64,000 bases of DNA from Lumbricus rubellus (Eukaryota > Annelida > Clitellata > Crassiclitellata > Lumbricidae), in the NCBI GenBank assembly GCA_945859605.1, contig OX243817.1, positions 31,062,862-31,126,861 on the forward strand, read 5' to 3'. Made by a program: the position numbers and the translations under genes. Position 1 is the first letter of the stretch. Each line of letters opens with the position of its first letter. A model generated the notes under the pieces. That model did not search any database. It was not told the DNA's origin and saw only the letters and a program-made list of their open reading frames with translations. Shown here one piece after another: positions 41,577-51,162 of the stretch.

Positions 41577-43500
41577 CATTTATTTATTTATTTATTTATT
41601 TATTTATTTCGGAAATTTATATAGCACCTCTTCAAGGTAGGCTACTCAGAAGCGCTCCCGGCCCAACCACGGCTAAATAAAACAGTTTTTAGGTTCTTAA
41701 GTAACAGAGCGGAGTGACCTCTGGGAATTAAGCTCAATGCAACAGGAAGACCATTCCAGGTGGTAGGACCAGCAACTGAGAATGAACGACGCTGTCGCAT
41801 AGCAGTCCGCGCGCGGGGAACCAGAAGCTCAATTTGGTTCGCCGATCGAAGGGTGGATCGACGCAGAACTCCTAAGGTGGAACAGCAGAGTTCTCGAAGA
41901 TATGGTGGAGCTAGTCCTTCAATGCACCGCCTAACCAAGGCACAGACCCTGTATGCAATTAGCTGTTTAGAAGGGAGCCAGTGTAAGATATCCCGCATAT
42001 AAGATGAGACATGGCCATATTTTGGGATATGACCAACAAGTCGCGCCGCAGAGCGGAGGACTCGTTCCAGGCAGTCAATCCGGCCAGCCGGTAGTCCATA
42101 ATAGAGGGTGCTACAGTAGTCAAGGCGAGAAACTACGAAAGAGTGAACAAGAGTAGAGGCAGCACTAAAAGACAGAGAGCGTGAGACCACCTTAAGTTGA
42201 CGTAACTGGTAGTAACAGCTTCGGCATAGAAGGTTTATATGCCGAGTGAAAGTCAGCTCTTGATCTAAAATAATACCAAGGTCCCGCACAAAAGGTGAGA
42301 ATGTAATCAGAGGAAACTCTAATGCTAAGGCGTTCATGTCTATTTTTGCCCGTTGTTGACGCGTTCCAAACCAGATATATTGCGTCTTGGTAGGGTTCAG
42401 TCTCAAACGGTTAGAGGACATCCAGGCCTCCAAGGTTTCCATGGCCCTACAAATTCCTCGAACCGCATCAACAGCGGCAGATGCTGAACAGTGAGCATAT
42501 GCCTGGAGATCATCAGCGTAGGATTGACTTAGGATTGCATTTGCCAATACAAGTGGTCCAAGGTCTGCAGTGTATATTATATATAATAGGGGACCTAGGA
42601 CAGAGCCTTGGGGCAGTCCAAACAGGGCAGGTGTCCATGATGATCTAGTAGTCCCACAAGCCACAGTGTAAGAACGGTCCTGAAGGTAGGAAGGTAGGAA
42701 GTACGCCAATTTAGAAAATTTCCTGAGATGCCAAAAGAGATAGAAAGTCTAGTTAAAAGGATATCGTGGTCGACGGTATCGAAAGCGGCGCTCAGATCGA
42801 ACAACGCCAAAAGGGTGACCTGGGAGTTGTCAATGGCCGTATAGATGTCCGAAAGAAGGCGAAGAAGTAAAGTCTCCGTGAAGTGGTCTTTCCGGAAACC
42901 TGATTGAAAAATTGGAAGGAGATCATTTTTATTAAGGTAGTGGGTGAGCTGGGCAGCTACAACTTCTGCAATTACTTTAGACAAAAAAGAAACATTTGCT
43001 ATGGGTCTAAAGTTAGTTGGATCCGCCATATCCGAACGTTCACTCTTAGGCACTGGAACGACGATTGACCGTTTTTGTGACTCAGGAAGCACACCATCAC
43101 GGAGAGAACTATTGCAGAGGAGTGTTAGAAAAGGGAGTAGAGTGTCGACTAACTCTTGGAGGAGGGACGTAGGAAGAGGGTCTAGTTCGCAGGTCTTCGG
43201 TGCAGAGGTAAGAATGATTCGTCGCAGCTCTTGAGCTGAGATAGGGTTCAAGGAAGATAACTCACAGTTAACCGGAGGAAAGATCGGTGGTGAGCAGTCA
43301 GCCGTAGCGTCCCTGACGGTGTTTACCTTTGTAGTGAAAGCGTCTTTGTAGTGAAAGCGTTAGCCATGTTAATGGTCGATGCTGACACATTTGAGAAATT
43401 GTACTTATTGATCGCTTTTATTGAATTAGGATCGAGAACATTTATAGAGACTTTGTAATCTCGAGCAGAGTTGGTCCGTTGGTCATATTTAGTGGAACAG
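41577..43500 (-). pseudogene. CR1/L2-type LINE, reverse transcriptase region
   Basis: Minus strand. From 43251: SAQELRRIILTSAPKTCELD, PVPKSERSDMADPTNFRPIA, FQSGFRKDHFTETLLLRLL and LFDLSAAFDTVDHDILLTRL, then a frameshift near 42715 and GLPQGSVLGPLLY, SYADDLQAYAH (catalytic YADD), MSSNRLRLNPTKTQYIWFGT, SRLDYCSTLYYGLP and WNGLP down to 41642. The 3' UTR ends in a TAAA repeat tail (41577-41610). The N-terminal endonuclease is absent (5' truncation). Only one clear frameshift, so a rather young insertion. It provides the likely 3' recognition tail for SINEs in the window. Confidence 0.92.
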
Positions 43501-43653
43501 TTTTGTTAAAGAGATCGAGGAACGACGAGAGACTTTTTTGTATGGACTTGGCCCTTTGGCCGTTTTGAGTTTCTGCAACGGCTATTTTTCAGTTGTTGAG
43601 CCATGTGGCTCGATATTGTTTGTGTTTGGGGAATGGGGATACCCCAATCGTAG

Positions 43654-43664
43654 TGGGAGGAGAA
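43654..43664 (+). promoter_or_regulatory. Polypurine tract of the gypsy element
   Basis: TGGGAGGAGAA directly before the 3' LTR start TGTAGCG, the usual plus-strand primer. Confidence 0.65.
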
Positions 43665-43823
43665 TGTAGCGATCCGTGGATTTCCCCCCCTTCCCCACGT
43701 AGGCCATGTTCTGCTCCATAGGCCATGTTCTAGAAGCTCCGCCCCTGGCTCTTGTTCCTCAGGCCATGTTTCATAGGCTCCGCCCCCTAGGCCTTGTTCC
43801 TTAGGCCGTGTTCTGCGCCGGTG
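43665..43823 (+). repeat. 3' LTR, truncated
   Basis: Matches the first part of the 5' LTR, including GCTCCGCCCCTGG repeats, and stops at GTTCTGCGCCG where a MITE begins. TATA box, R and U5 are missing. Confidence 0.85.
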
Positions 43824-44545
43824 TAAAGGTTTCAAATTACCCCCTCCTAAACATTACCCCCCTGAAAACTGTAATTTGCATCAATCATCGCATTTATTGC
43901 ACTAAAAATATCAGAAAAATCATCCCGCTTCTTGATTTGGTTTGAAGATTTTCATCCGTCATCCCACTTCGTGCTTTGTTATCAATATTTTCATCTGTAA
44001 CTAAAATACTAGCCTAAATCGCCGCTGAAGTTACATGGAGAAATGGCTTCGAGGCTATTATTTTTTTCCGATTAAAATATTGAATGCATGCATGCACATA
44101 CGTATATGTATACATGTATTTGTGTGTATTTATACATGTACAATGTATGTATGTTCGAACATCCATACAGACATACATGCATACATCCATACGTGTCATC
44201 TCATTACATGCATATTTACCTAGGCCCTACATACGTGCCTACATACATATACACACATCTATGCTGCATGCGGCATTGAGTATAGACTCATACATATAAT
44301 ATACATACATGCATGCATACATACAATACATACATATAAAGAAACTTACTTACACACATACATATGTACATACATACATGCATACACGCATGCACATATA
44401 CTTAGATAGATACATATTTCTATATACTGTATTCATACATATATTCAGCATGTGGGGTAATTGACCGGGGGTAATTGTTCGGAAGGGGGGGTAAATGTCC
44501 GGGGGTAATTGTCATGGGGTGGGGGTAATTCTCCTTTCTCATGTG
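43824..44545. mobile_element. C/G-run MITE with ATTACCCCC ends
   Basis: The left end has AAATTACCCCCTCC and ACATTACCCCCC; the right end has several GGGGGTAATTGT words, the inverse. The interior includes a CATACATA-type repeat (44084-44450). Ends are imprecise and no target duplication was seen. Frames inside are repeat artefacts. Confidence 0.5.
44084..44450. repeat. CATA/CATG microsatellite
   Basis: Degenerate ATACATACATGC repeats with interruptions. Confidence 0.8.
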
Positions 44546-44589
44546 CACATAAACATTAGCCAGTCATAGCCTTTCACATTGGACTCCTA

Positions 44590-44670
44590 ACGGGCAGTGG
44601 TCGTATTTTTGCCACGTGTTGAGTGCAACGAACGGGCAGTGGTCGTATTTTTGCCACGTGTTGTCTGCAA
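44590..44670. repeat. Tandem 45-bp duplication
   Basis: ACGGGCAGTGGTCGTATTTT + TGCCACGTGTTG occurs at about 44590 and again at 44635, with a third partial copy starting GAATGGGCAGTGG near 44673. Confidence 0.8.
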
Positions 44671-44824
44671 CGAATGGGCAGTGGCAATCAGACTGCCACT
44701 GTTTACAAAATCAAAGATATTTTTATTACAACAATGTTTCCTTCTTGTGGTCATTTTTCTTCAATTTATTGTGTATTTACATTTGTTATAAGTGTGCGGG
44801 GCGCTTCTGCCCTTTAAAGGGTTA

Positions 44825-46150
44825 AGTAAAAAGGGAAGGTTTTATGAAATCTAAATTAAACTCGATAACTAAAGAAGTGTTTAAGGAAAATGGTACCATT
44901 ATTATGCCGTTATTATGAGATTTCAATTAAACTGGATGACTAAAAAAGGTGTTTATGAAAATATATGGTTTTTATGATATTTCAATGAAACTCGATGACT
45001 AAAAAAGGTGCTTACGGAAAACTGTATGCTTTTATGAGATTTCAATTAAACTCGTTAATTAAAAAAGGTGTTTAAACAAATGGTACGGTTTTTATGATAT
45101 TTCAATTAATCTCGATGACAAAAAGGTGTTTAAGAAAACTGGTACGGTTTTAAGAAATCTGAAATAAACTCGATGACTAAAGAGGTGTTTATGAAAAAAT
45201 TATGGTTTTTATGATATTTCAATGAAACTCGATGACTAAAAAAGGTGCTTACGGAAAACTCTATGCTTTTATGCGATTTCAATTAAACTCGTTGATAAAA
45301 AAGATTTTTAGGGAAAATGGTAGGCCTACTGTGTTTTAAGAGATCTCAATTAATCTCGATGACAATAAAGGTGTTTAAAGAAAATGGTACGGTTTTATGA
45401 AATCTCAATTAAACTCGATAACTAAAGAGGTGTTTAAGGAAATGGTACCGTTATTATGAAATTTCAATTAAAGTGGATGACTAAAATAGGTGTTTATGAA
45501 AAAAATTAAGGGTTTTATAAGATTTTAATTAAACTCCATGACTGAAAAAGGTGTTTACGGAAAACTGTATGTTTTTATGAGATTTTATTTGAACTCTATG
45601 ATACAAAAGGTGTTTAAGGAAAATGATACGGTTTTTATAACATTTCAATTAAACTCGATTACTAAACAGGGTGTTTACGAAAAATAGTATGGTTTTTGAG
45701 ATTTTATTTAAACTCGATGACTAAAAGTTCTATACGAAGAAATGTACGGTTTTTATCAGATTTCAATTAAACTCGATGACTAAAAAGGTGCTTACGGAAA
45801 ATAGTATGTTTTTTAGATTTCAGTTTAACTCGACGACTAAAAAAGGTGTTTACAGAAAATATAATTTTTTATGAGATCTCAATTACACTTGATGACTACA
45901 AAAGGTGTTTCCTCATAAATAGTATGGTTTTTCTAAGATCTCAATTAAACTCGATGACTAAAAAAAGGTGCTTATGGAAAATAGTATGTTTATTTTTTTA
46001 GATTTCAATTAAACCTGATCACTAAAAAAGGTGTTTACGGAAAATGGTATGATTTTTATGAGGTTTGAAGTAAAGTCGATGACTAAAAAAGGTATGTCCG
46101 CAGAAATATTATGGTTTTTATTAGGTTTCAAGTCGATGACTAAAAAAAGT
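44825..46150. repeat. 60-bp minisatellite
   Basis: About 22 degenerate units containing TTTCAATTAAACTCGATGAC, TAAAAAAGGTGTTTACGGAA and ATGGTATGGTTTTTATGA. It ends in a poly-C stretch and CTCCGCCCATG (46213-46223), the inverted end word of the 8522-8798 hAT-like MITE, so the array is probably the interior of a hAT-like element; its left end was not found. Confidence 0.88.
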
Positions 46151-46224
46151 CATCAACTTTTGGGCCGAAATTTTTTTGTTTAGCCCCCCCCCCCCAAGAA
46201 TGAAAACCAAACTCCGCCCATGCA

Positions 46225-47044
46225 TGAGAAGTGACCAATCGAGTACGGTATATAGCTTGCACACATATTTACCTGTAACTGCAAAATCTTCATTAATGAA
46301 TTATGAAGAAACCTGTTCACATTAAAAAAAATATGTAGGCCTAGTTACATGTAGGCTACTGCCAAATATTATCAATATGCATGCGTGTTGCAGTACTGCA
46401 AGTGCAGAATTTGAAAGTTTTGTGATAGAAAGCCTAGAAAGGTGTAAAATTTAGCATGGTTTCGCAATGAAGGTCCATTAAATACATCTGCATAGGCCCT
46501 ACTGTTGCAGATTCGATATCCACAGCAAAAAGAAGTTGGGTTAAATCGCAAAAGAACTGCAAAATTCGGTTTTTAACCGATTTCGCTCTTAAAAATTAAA
46601 CAGAAACCAGTTGGCTGTCGCAGGCCGCATCAATCGGGTCCACGGGCCGCGTGTTTGAGACTCCTGATTTTATAAATATGGGACTATTCTGAAAATTAAT
46701 ACATCATTGTATTCAGTTTTAAGAGCTCTTTCCAACGGTATACTGTGTGTTGGTAAATTGTCTTGCATGAAAAATAGCCTATTTCATAAGAAAACCATAC
46801 ATTTTCTTTAAAAGAATATTTTTGGAATCATTCGCCCGACGGGGGCAAACAAAGACATAAATATTTTTCAAAACTTTTTCGACATTTTGTGACCTCATAT
46901 CATCAGAGAACTGTATTTTGCTATTACATTTCGGATTTCTAAATTTCGGGTTTTCACTCCACCCTAGCCTACATGTCATGATAATTTTGTAATCAAAATA
47001 GTAGATTTGTGTATGTCTGCAAGTTTCGAAGTCGAGTGCGGTTA
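46225..47044. other. Stretch without recognised gene
   Basis: Unique AT-rich sequence. CGTGTTTGAGACTCCTG near 46650-46666 is a hAT-like right end without a partner. The minus frame 46779-47072 shows no family features. Confidence 0.4.
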
Positions 47045-47050
47045 CGAAAC

Positions 47051-48090
47051 TACGGCGCTCCGTTCGGGCCATCGGGTAAAAATAAATAAAAAAGTCGTTA
47101 TAACGACTTTAATCTCGTTATAACGAGATTAATCTCGTTATAACGACTTTTTCGTTACTACGACTTTTTGCTGCTAAAAATAGCAAATGAAAAATTCCCA
47201 ATTCCGTCTATGAATAAACCTGCTACATTTAAAGTGGTAAATGATTAGGCGCTATAAACGGGGTTGACTAGGTTAATTCTTGCCTAAGCAAAAGCTGGAT
47301 CGATGAGAAGGATTCTGGTCAAACTAGAAGTTGGATTGGTTAAAAATAATAATGCTGCAACTAGTTATTAATCACAGCATAACCCAAATAATTAGGCCTA
47401 TTTACACTACGGTTAGTAGGCTAAGTACGTAGGCATCATTTTAGGCCTCATATTTCTTTTATTGAACGATCCGGTTGATAGGTCGCAACAGTGCAATTTA
47501 ATTATTTAAACAATTCACAAGAACGCATTATGACAGAAGATATAAATCTTCTAACAGAACAGGCAAACAGCCTGCAAATACGGCGCTAATAGCACCCTGC
47601 AAAGCATGTCCTTTGTCTATTGTCTACCCTACGGCCGGTGTCATGAAAAGATCCCCCCTGAAAGCTATCCGGGGGGATGAATTAATCTATCCCCCCGGAT
47701 GGAATTAACCGGTCTAGACTATCCGGGGGGGATAAACCATTCTATCCCATTTTGTGAAAAATGCGTATAATTTAAAAAATTATACTCTAATCAAAATTTA
47801 AAGTCACTCTAATTGTTTTAAGTGACCTAAGCAATGCTCAGAGAAAGGCAACTCGAAATTATTTAGTGTCTCACTGTGTTTTTAAGTGTTTTAAATGTTT
47901 TAAGTGCTATAAAACCAAAGCAAAACAAATTATCTAGTAGGAATAAACATACCTGTTAGTGTCATTGTTCAAAACAAAGCAGACGAAAATTAATTTGCAA
48001 AAATAAATGCACGCGGAAGTGTTATTTTTGACTTTTCCTCATTTTGGGGGATACTATTAATATGGGGGATACTCTATTTCGTGACACCGG

Positions 48091-48136
<46 letters not shown>

Positions 48137-48395
48137 CTTACCCGAATCCCAAGCCGCTGGCCTATAGCATTTCAGAGATGTTTTATTTCCGTAAAGTGGA
48201 AGTTGGTTGAACAATGAAAACATGATATTACTGCTGACGTATTGCAGTACCATTAGAAGCTGGATGAACATATTAATTAACAGAAGTAGGCCTAGAGGTT
48301 GGACTAGCGAGGAAATCATGGTTTCATGCCAAATTAATCTCGTTGTAACGACTTTTAAACATTTTTTTACCCGATGGCCCGAACGGAGCGCCGTA
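47051..48395. mobile_element. 1.3-kb TIR element abutting exon 1 of lectin gene A
   Basis: Ends TACGGCGCTCCGTTCGGGCC / GGCCCGAACGGAGCGCCGTA, an inverted pair of about 32 bp. Flanks CGAAAC (47045-47050) and CGAAAC (48396-48401) could be a 6-bp target duplication; TA at each end also allows a TA-type duplication. Just inside the left end lie palindromic words GTCGTTATAACGAC and CTCGTTATAACGAG in tandem (47092-47153). A GCCGGTGTCACGAAAT element (47634-48091) and a TA array are nested within it. Gene B has no such insertion at this place. Confidence 0.8.
47634..48091. mobile_element. GCCGGTGTCACGAAAT family element, copy 3
   Basis: Left GCCGGTGTCATGAAAA, right TTTCGTGACACCGGC. Next to the ends are CCGGGGGGAT and ATCCCCCCGG words; the middle is AT-rich. 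A TA microsatellite (48092-48133) follows, as for copy 1. Confidence 0.7.
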
Positions 48396-48405
48396 CGAAA
48401 CAAAC

Positions 48406-49642
48406 CCCTTGTGGTTCGATTTTGCTGTTGCATCACGATATGTCTAATTTCTTCCATCTTCGACTTCATCTCCTGTGCAACCCGCGTTTCGTTGACTTGT
48501 TGTCTAAACATATTTTGTCTAATTTCCTCAATTTTCGATTTCACCTCCTGCGCAGCCCGCGTTTCGTTGCCGTGTTGTTTAAACATGTCTTGTCTAATTT
48601 CTTCCATCTTCGACTTCATCTCCTGTGCAACCCGAGTCTCGTTGCCGTATTGTCTAAACATATTTTGTTTAATTTCTTCAATTTTCCATTTCACCTCCTG
48701 TGCAGCCCGCGTTTCGGTGCCGTGTTGTGTAAGCATGTTTTGTCGAATTTCTTCAATTCTCGATCTCACCTCCTGTGCAACCCGCGTCTCGTTGCCGTGT
48801 TGTCTAAGCATGTAATTTCTAATTTCTTCCATTTTCGATTTCATCTCCTGAGCAACCCGCGTTTCGTTGCCGTGTTGTCTAAACATGTCTTGTCTAATTT
48901 CCTCAATTTTCGATTTAACCTGTTGCGCGTTCAGCGTTTCGATGCCGTGTAGTCTAAGCATGTAATTTCTAATTTCTTCCATTTTCGATTTCATCTCATG
49001 TGCAACCCGCGTCTCGTTGCCGTGTTGTCCAAGCATGTAATTTCTAATTTCTTCCATTTTCGATTTCATCTCCTGTGCAACCCGCGTCTCGTTGCCGTGT
49101 TGTCTAAACATGTCTTGTCTAATTTCCTCAATTTTCGATTTCATCTCCTGAGCAACCCGCGTTTCGTTGCCGTGTTGTCTAAACATGTAATTTCTAATTT
49201 CTTCCATTTTCGATTTCATCTCCTGTGCAACTCGGGTTCCGCTGTCGTTTTGACGAAGAATGATTTGTCGAATTTCTTCCATTGCGGACTTAAGTTCCTG
49301 TATGGCCTGTGTGTCATTGCAATTTCGTTGCTTCAGAACCGTTTCGCGAAACTCTTCATTTTCGGACTTCAGCTCGTGCACAGCATGCGTGTAGTTGTCA
49401 TTTCGTAATTGAATCACGATTTGTCGAATTTCTTGTATTTCCGACTTCATCTCCAGCATTGCCTGCGATTGTTCTTGAATTGCAGTTTGCTGTAATTTCA
49501 GTAAAGTAGTAGAATCCATCTCGGACTTTATATCTTCAAACAGGTCACACGCAGACGTTGCATCATTTCTGTCCAAAAAAGTGGACTGGCACTTGGCAAC
49601 GATTGCGCAATTCATCAACAGTAGAAGTGTGACGCTCACCAT
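48406..49642 (-). CDS. Lectin gene A, exon 1: signal peptide and 25-residue-repeat coiled coil
   Basis: Exon 1 of a predicted 566-residue secreted C-type lectin (with 34958-35143 and 33262-33539). The ATG at 49642 gives MVSVTLLLLMNCAIVAKCQS, a signal peptide; an upstream open frame to 49993 is ignored since gene B starts at the same Met. Residues 60-136 are three diverged and 137-412 eleven clear 25-residue units, each with RVAQEMKSK, EEIR and QHGNET, so most units carry an NxT glycosylation sequon. Spacing of hydrophobic residues suggests a rod-like coiled coil (7+7+11). The donor is taken at 48404-48405 (GGTTTGTTT), giving 412 codons plus one base. The protein is probably an oligomeric, extracellular glycan-binding lectin, possibly immune. 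Antisense frames through the 75-bp repeats are artefacts. Confidence 0.85.
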
Positions 49643-49712
49643 TGTGTTATGTAAAGATTGAAAATTGTGTCTATCCCCAGTTTGTCCAACCGATGTCATC
49701 TCATTGCAGCGA

Positions 49713-49721
49713 TTATTTATA
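49713..49721 (-). promoter_or_regulatory. TATA box of lectin gene A
   Basis: Minus-strand TATAAATAA about 70 bp upstream of the ATG, in a region conserved with gene B (where it reads GTAAATAAT at about 61895-61903). Position fits a core promoter with a short 5' UTR. Confidence 0.55.
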
Positions 49722-49830
49722 CACTGCTGCAGATGGTCATTAAGAGCAATGTTGAACTTAACAAATATTTTATGGAATGGCACATGATCAACAATAACAG
49801 GCCTAACACATCCACCAGGAAAGTATTTAA

Positions 49831-51158
49831 CACATTGACCGCGGGACCATTTCTTTGCAGTCCGCGGCGGCACCATAGAAAATTTGAACCCCGGCAGTCC
49901 GATCGTAAATTTGACATGGAGCGGCTCTCTGTCATAAAATTTGATCGCAGGGATGCATTTATTGCCTGTTGCCCTACGCAGCAGCCCGACCAAAATTAGA
50001 CAATGAGGCTATTGTCAATTTCATTGACAGTGACTCTTGAAATGCAGAGGGGAAGAATGCAAAGAAACTGCTAAATTATTAGTCTACTATATGATACACA
50101 GTAACCTGACTATAGAAACTGTCTGCATTTCACCCACCTATGCCATTATAGCACTCATCAGTAGGCCTATGAATGTCGCGTTCTAGGGTAGGCCATAGCC
50201 AACAGACGGCTTGAAATCGTGAAATTAGCATAATATTCCGGCATTGGAAAATGTCAAGCAGCTTGAAAAACCTGTCATTTTCATACAAACCTTCATATTG
50301 AAATTATGCCAGAATTTCAGCAGGTCTATAGGTTCAAATCTACCATCATGAGTCATGGTCTTATTGAAAAGAGGATTTGGCAATAGTCGGATCTACATGT
50401 ACTCCAATCCACAATTGTCGGCTTTTTTATATAACCCATCAGAAAGACAAGTCCAATACGGTAACTTTCTAATCTCAGGTACTGTTGTGAGGTCACTGAG
50501 GTTCCAATTATTGTGAGCCTCTGTTTTTGGCATGAAGGCTGACTTTTGTAGAAATTGGTCTTGAATGCATGACATGTCTCAGAGCCATCATTAGGCCTAC
50601 CAACATCTGGCAGGCTTCAATTATCTCACTCTCGGCATAACTATAAGAGGCTCAATATCATCTATAGCTAGTTGACTGTGTATCTTTCTCCCGACGCCAT
50701 CAGGCTGGCCTGGCTACTAAAATGCTTAGTTGAGACAAATAATGTAGGCCTACTGAATGGGTCGTATGGTCGCAGTTAGGACTGTAATAAAACTGCATCA
50801 CTAATAAACTAATGACCGCACCTAGCTACAGTTTCAACAGAGTCAACGTCTCCGCCTGCCCTATAATAAAGCCCAGGTCTGAATGGGTTTTAGGTACCGT
50901 GCTCTCTTACACGGTCGTGGCAGTCATTATAAATTGGACCGGAGGAAACCCCTTCGCTTTATGACACGCGTCAGCCCTGCTGAAAGGCATCGACAAGCCA
51001 GGCCAGGCTGAGAATCTGATATCCCATTACCAGAGGTGCCATTGATTGCCAGCACGACGTCTAAAGTCCCTGTATATCTGGAGTACGAGTTAACTCGTAC
51101 CTCGCGTCCCAGACTACCAACTGGAGTACGAGTTAACTCGTACCTCGCGGTCAACGTG
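49831..51158. mobile_element. piggyBac-like non-autonomous element upstream of lectin gene A
   Basis: Bounded by TTAA on both sides (49827-49830 and 51159-51162). Ends CACATTGACCGCGGG and, inverted, CACGTTGACCGCGAGG. The gene B flank (about 62000-62010) runs through this point without insertion. Near the right end GAGTACGAGTTAACTCGTAC, an 18-bp palindrome with flanks, occurs twice (51080-51101 and 51123-51144). No transposase is recognised. It begins 185 bp upstream of the gene A ATG. Confidence 0.8.
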
Positions 51159-51162
51159 TTAA

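Larger units (their letters stand above)
37666..43823 (+). mobile_element. Ty3/gypsy LTR retrotransposon, degenerate and nested
   Basis: 5' LTR 37666-38484; tRNA-Leu-like primer site 38486; gag, CCHC zinc finger and aspartic protease remnants 38545-40612; integrase remnant from 40636; polypurine tract 43654-43664; 3' LTR from 43665. Both LTRs start TGTAGCGATCCGTG. Reverse transcriptase and RNase H are missing: protease-downstream sequence runs within 30 bp into integrase, so an internal deletion occurred. Later insertions: SINE in the 5' LTR, hAT in integrase, and a LINE on the opposite strand. Many stops and frameshifts; dead element. Confidence 0.88.
35144..48405 (-). other. Intron 1 of lectin gene A (13.3 kb, transposon-filled)
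   Basis: Inferred from exon phases and gene B, whose equivalent intron is 1.6 kb. It contains, from its 3' end: an RTE-like LINE with a MULE-like insertion, a MITE, a Ty3/gypsy element carrying SINE, hAT and LINE insertions, a C-run MITE, a minisatellite, and a TIR element that abuts the donor. That the two halves are still spliced together is inference. Confidence 0.6.

Noticed and set aside
48207..49509. Long plus-strand frames opposite lectin gene A (and 60859-61662 opposite gene B)
   Set aside because: The 75-bp coding repeat has a length divisible by three, so antisense frames stay open; they carry no signal peptide or domain, while the minus frames do.
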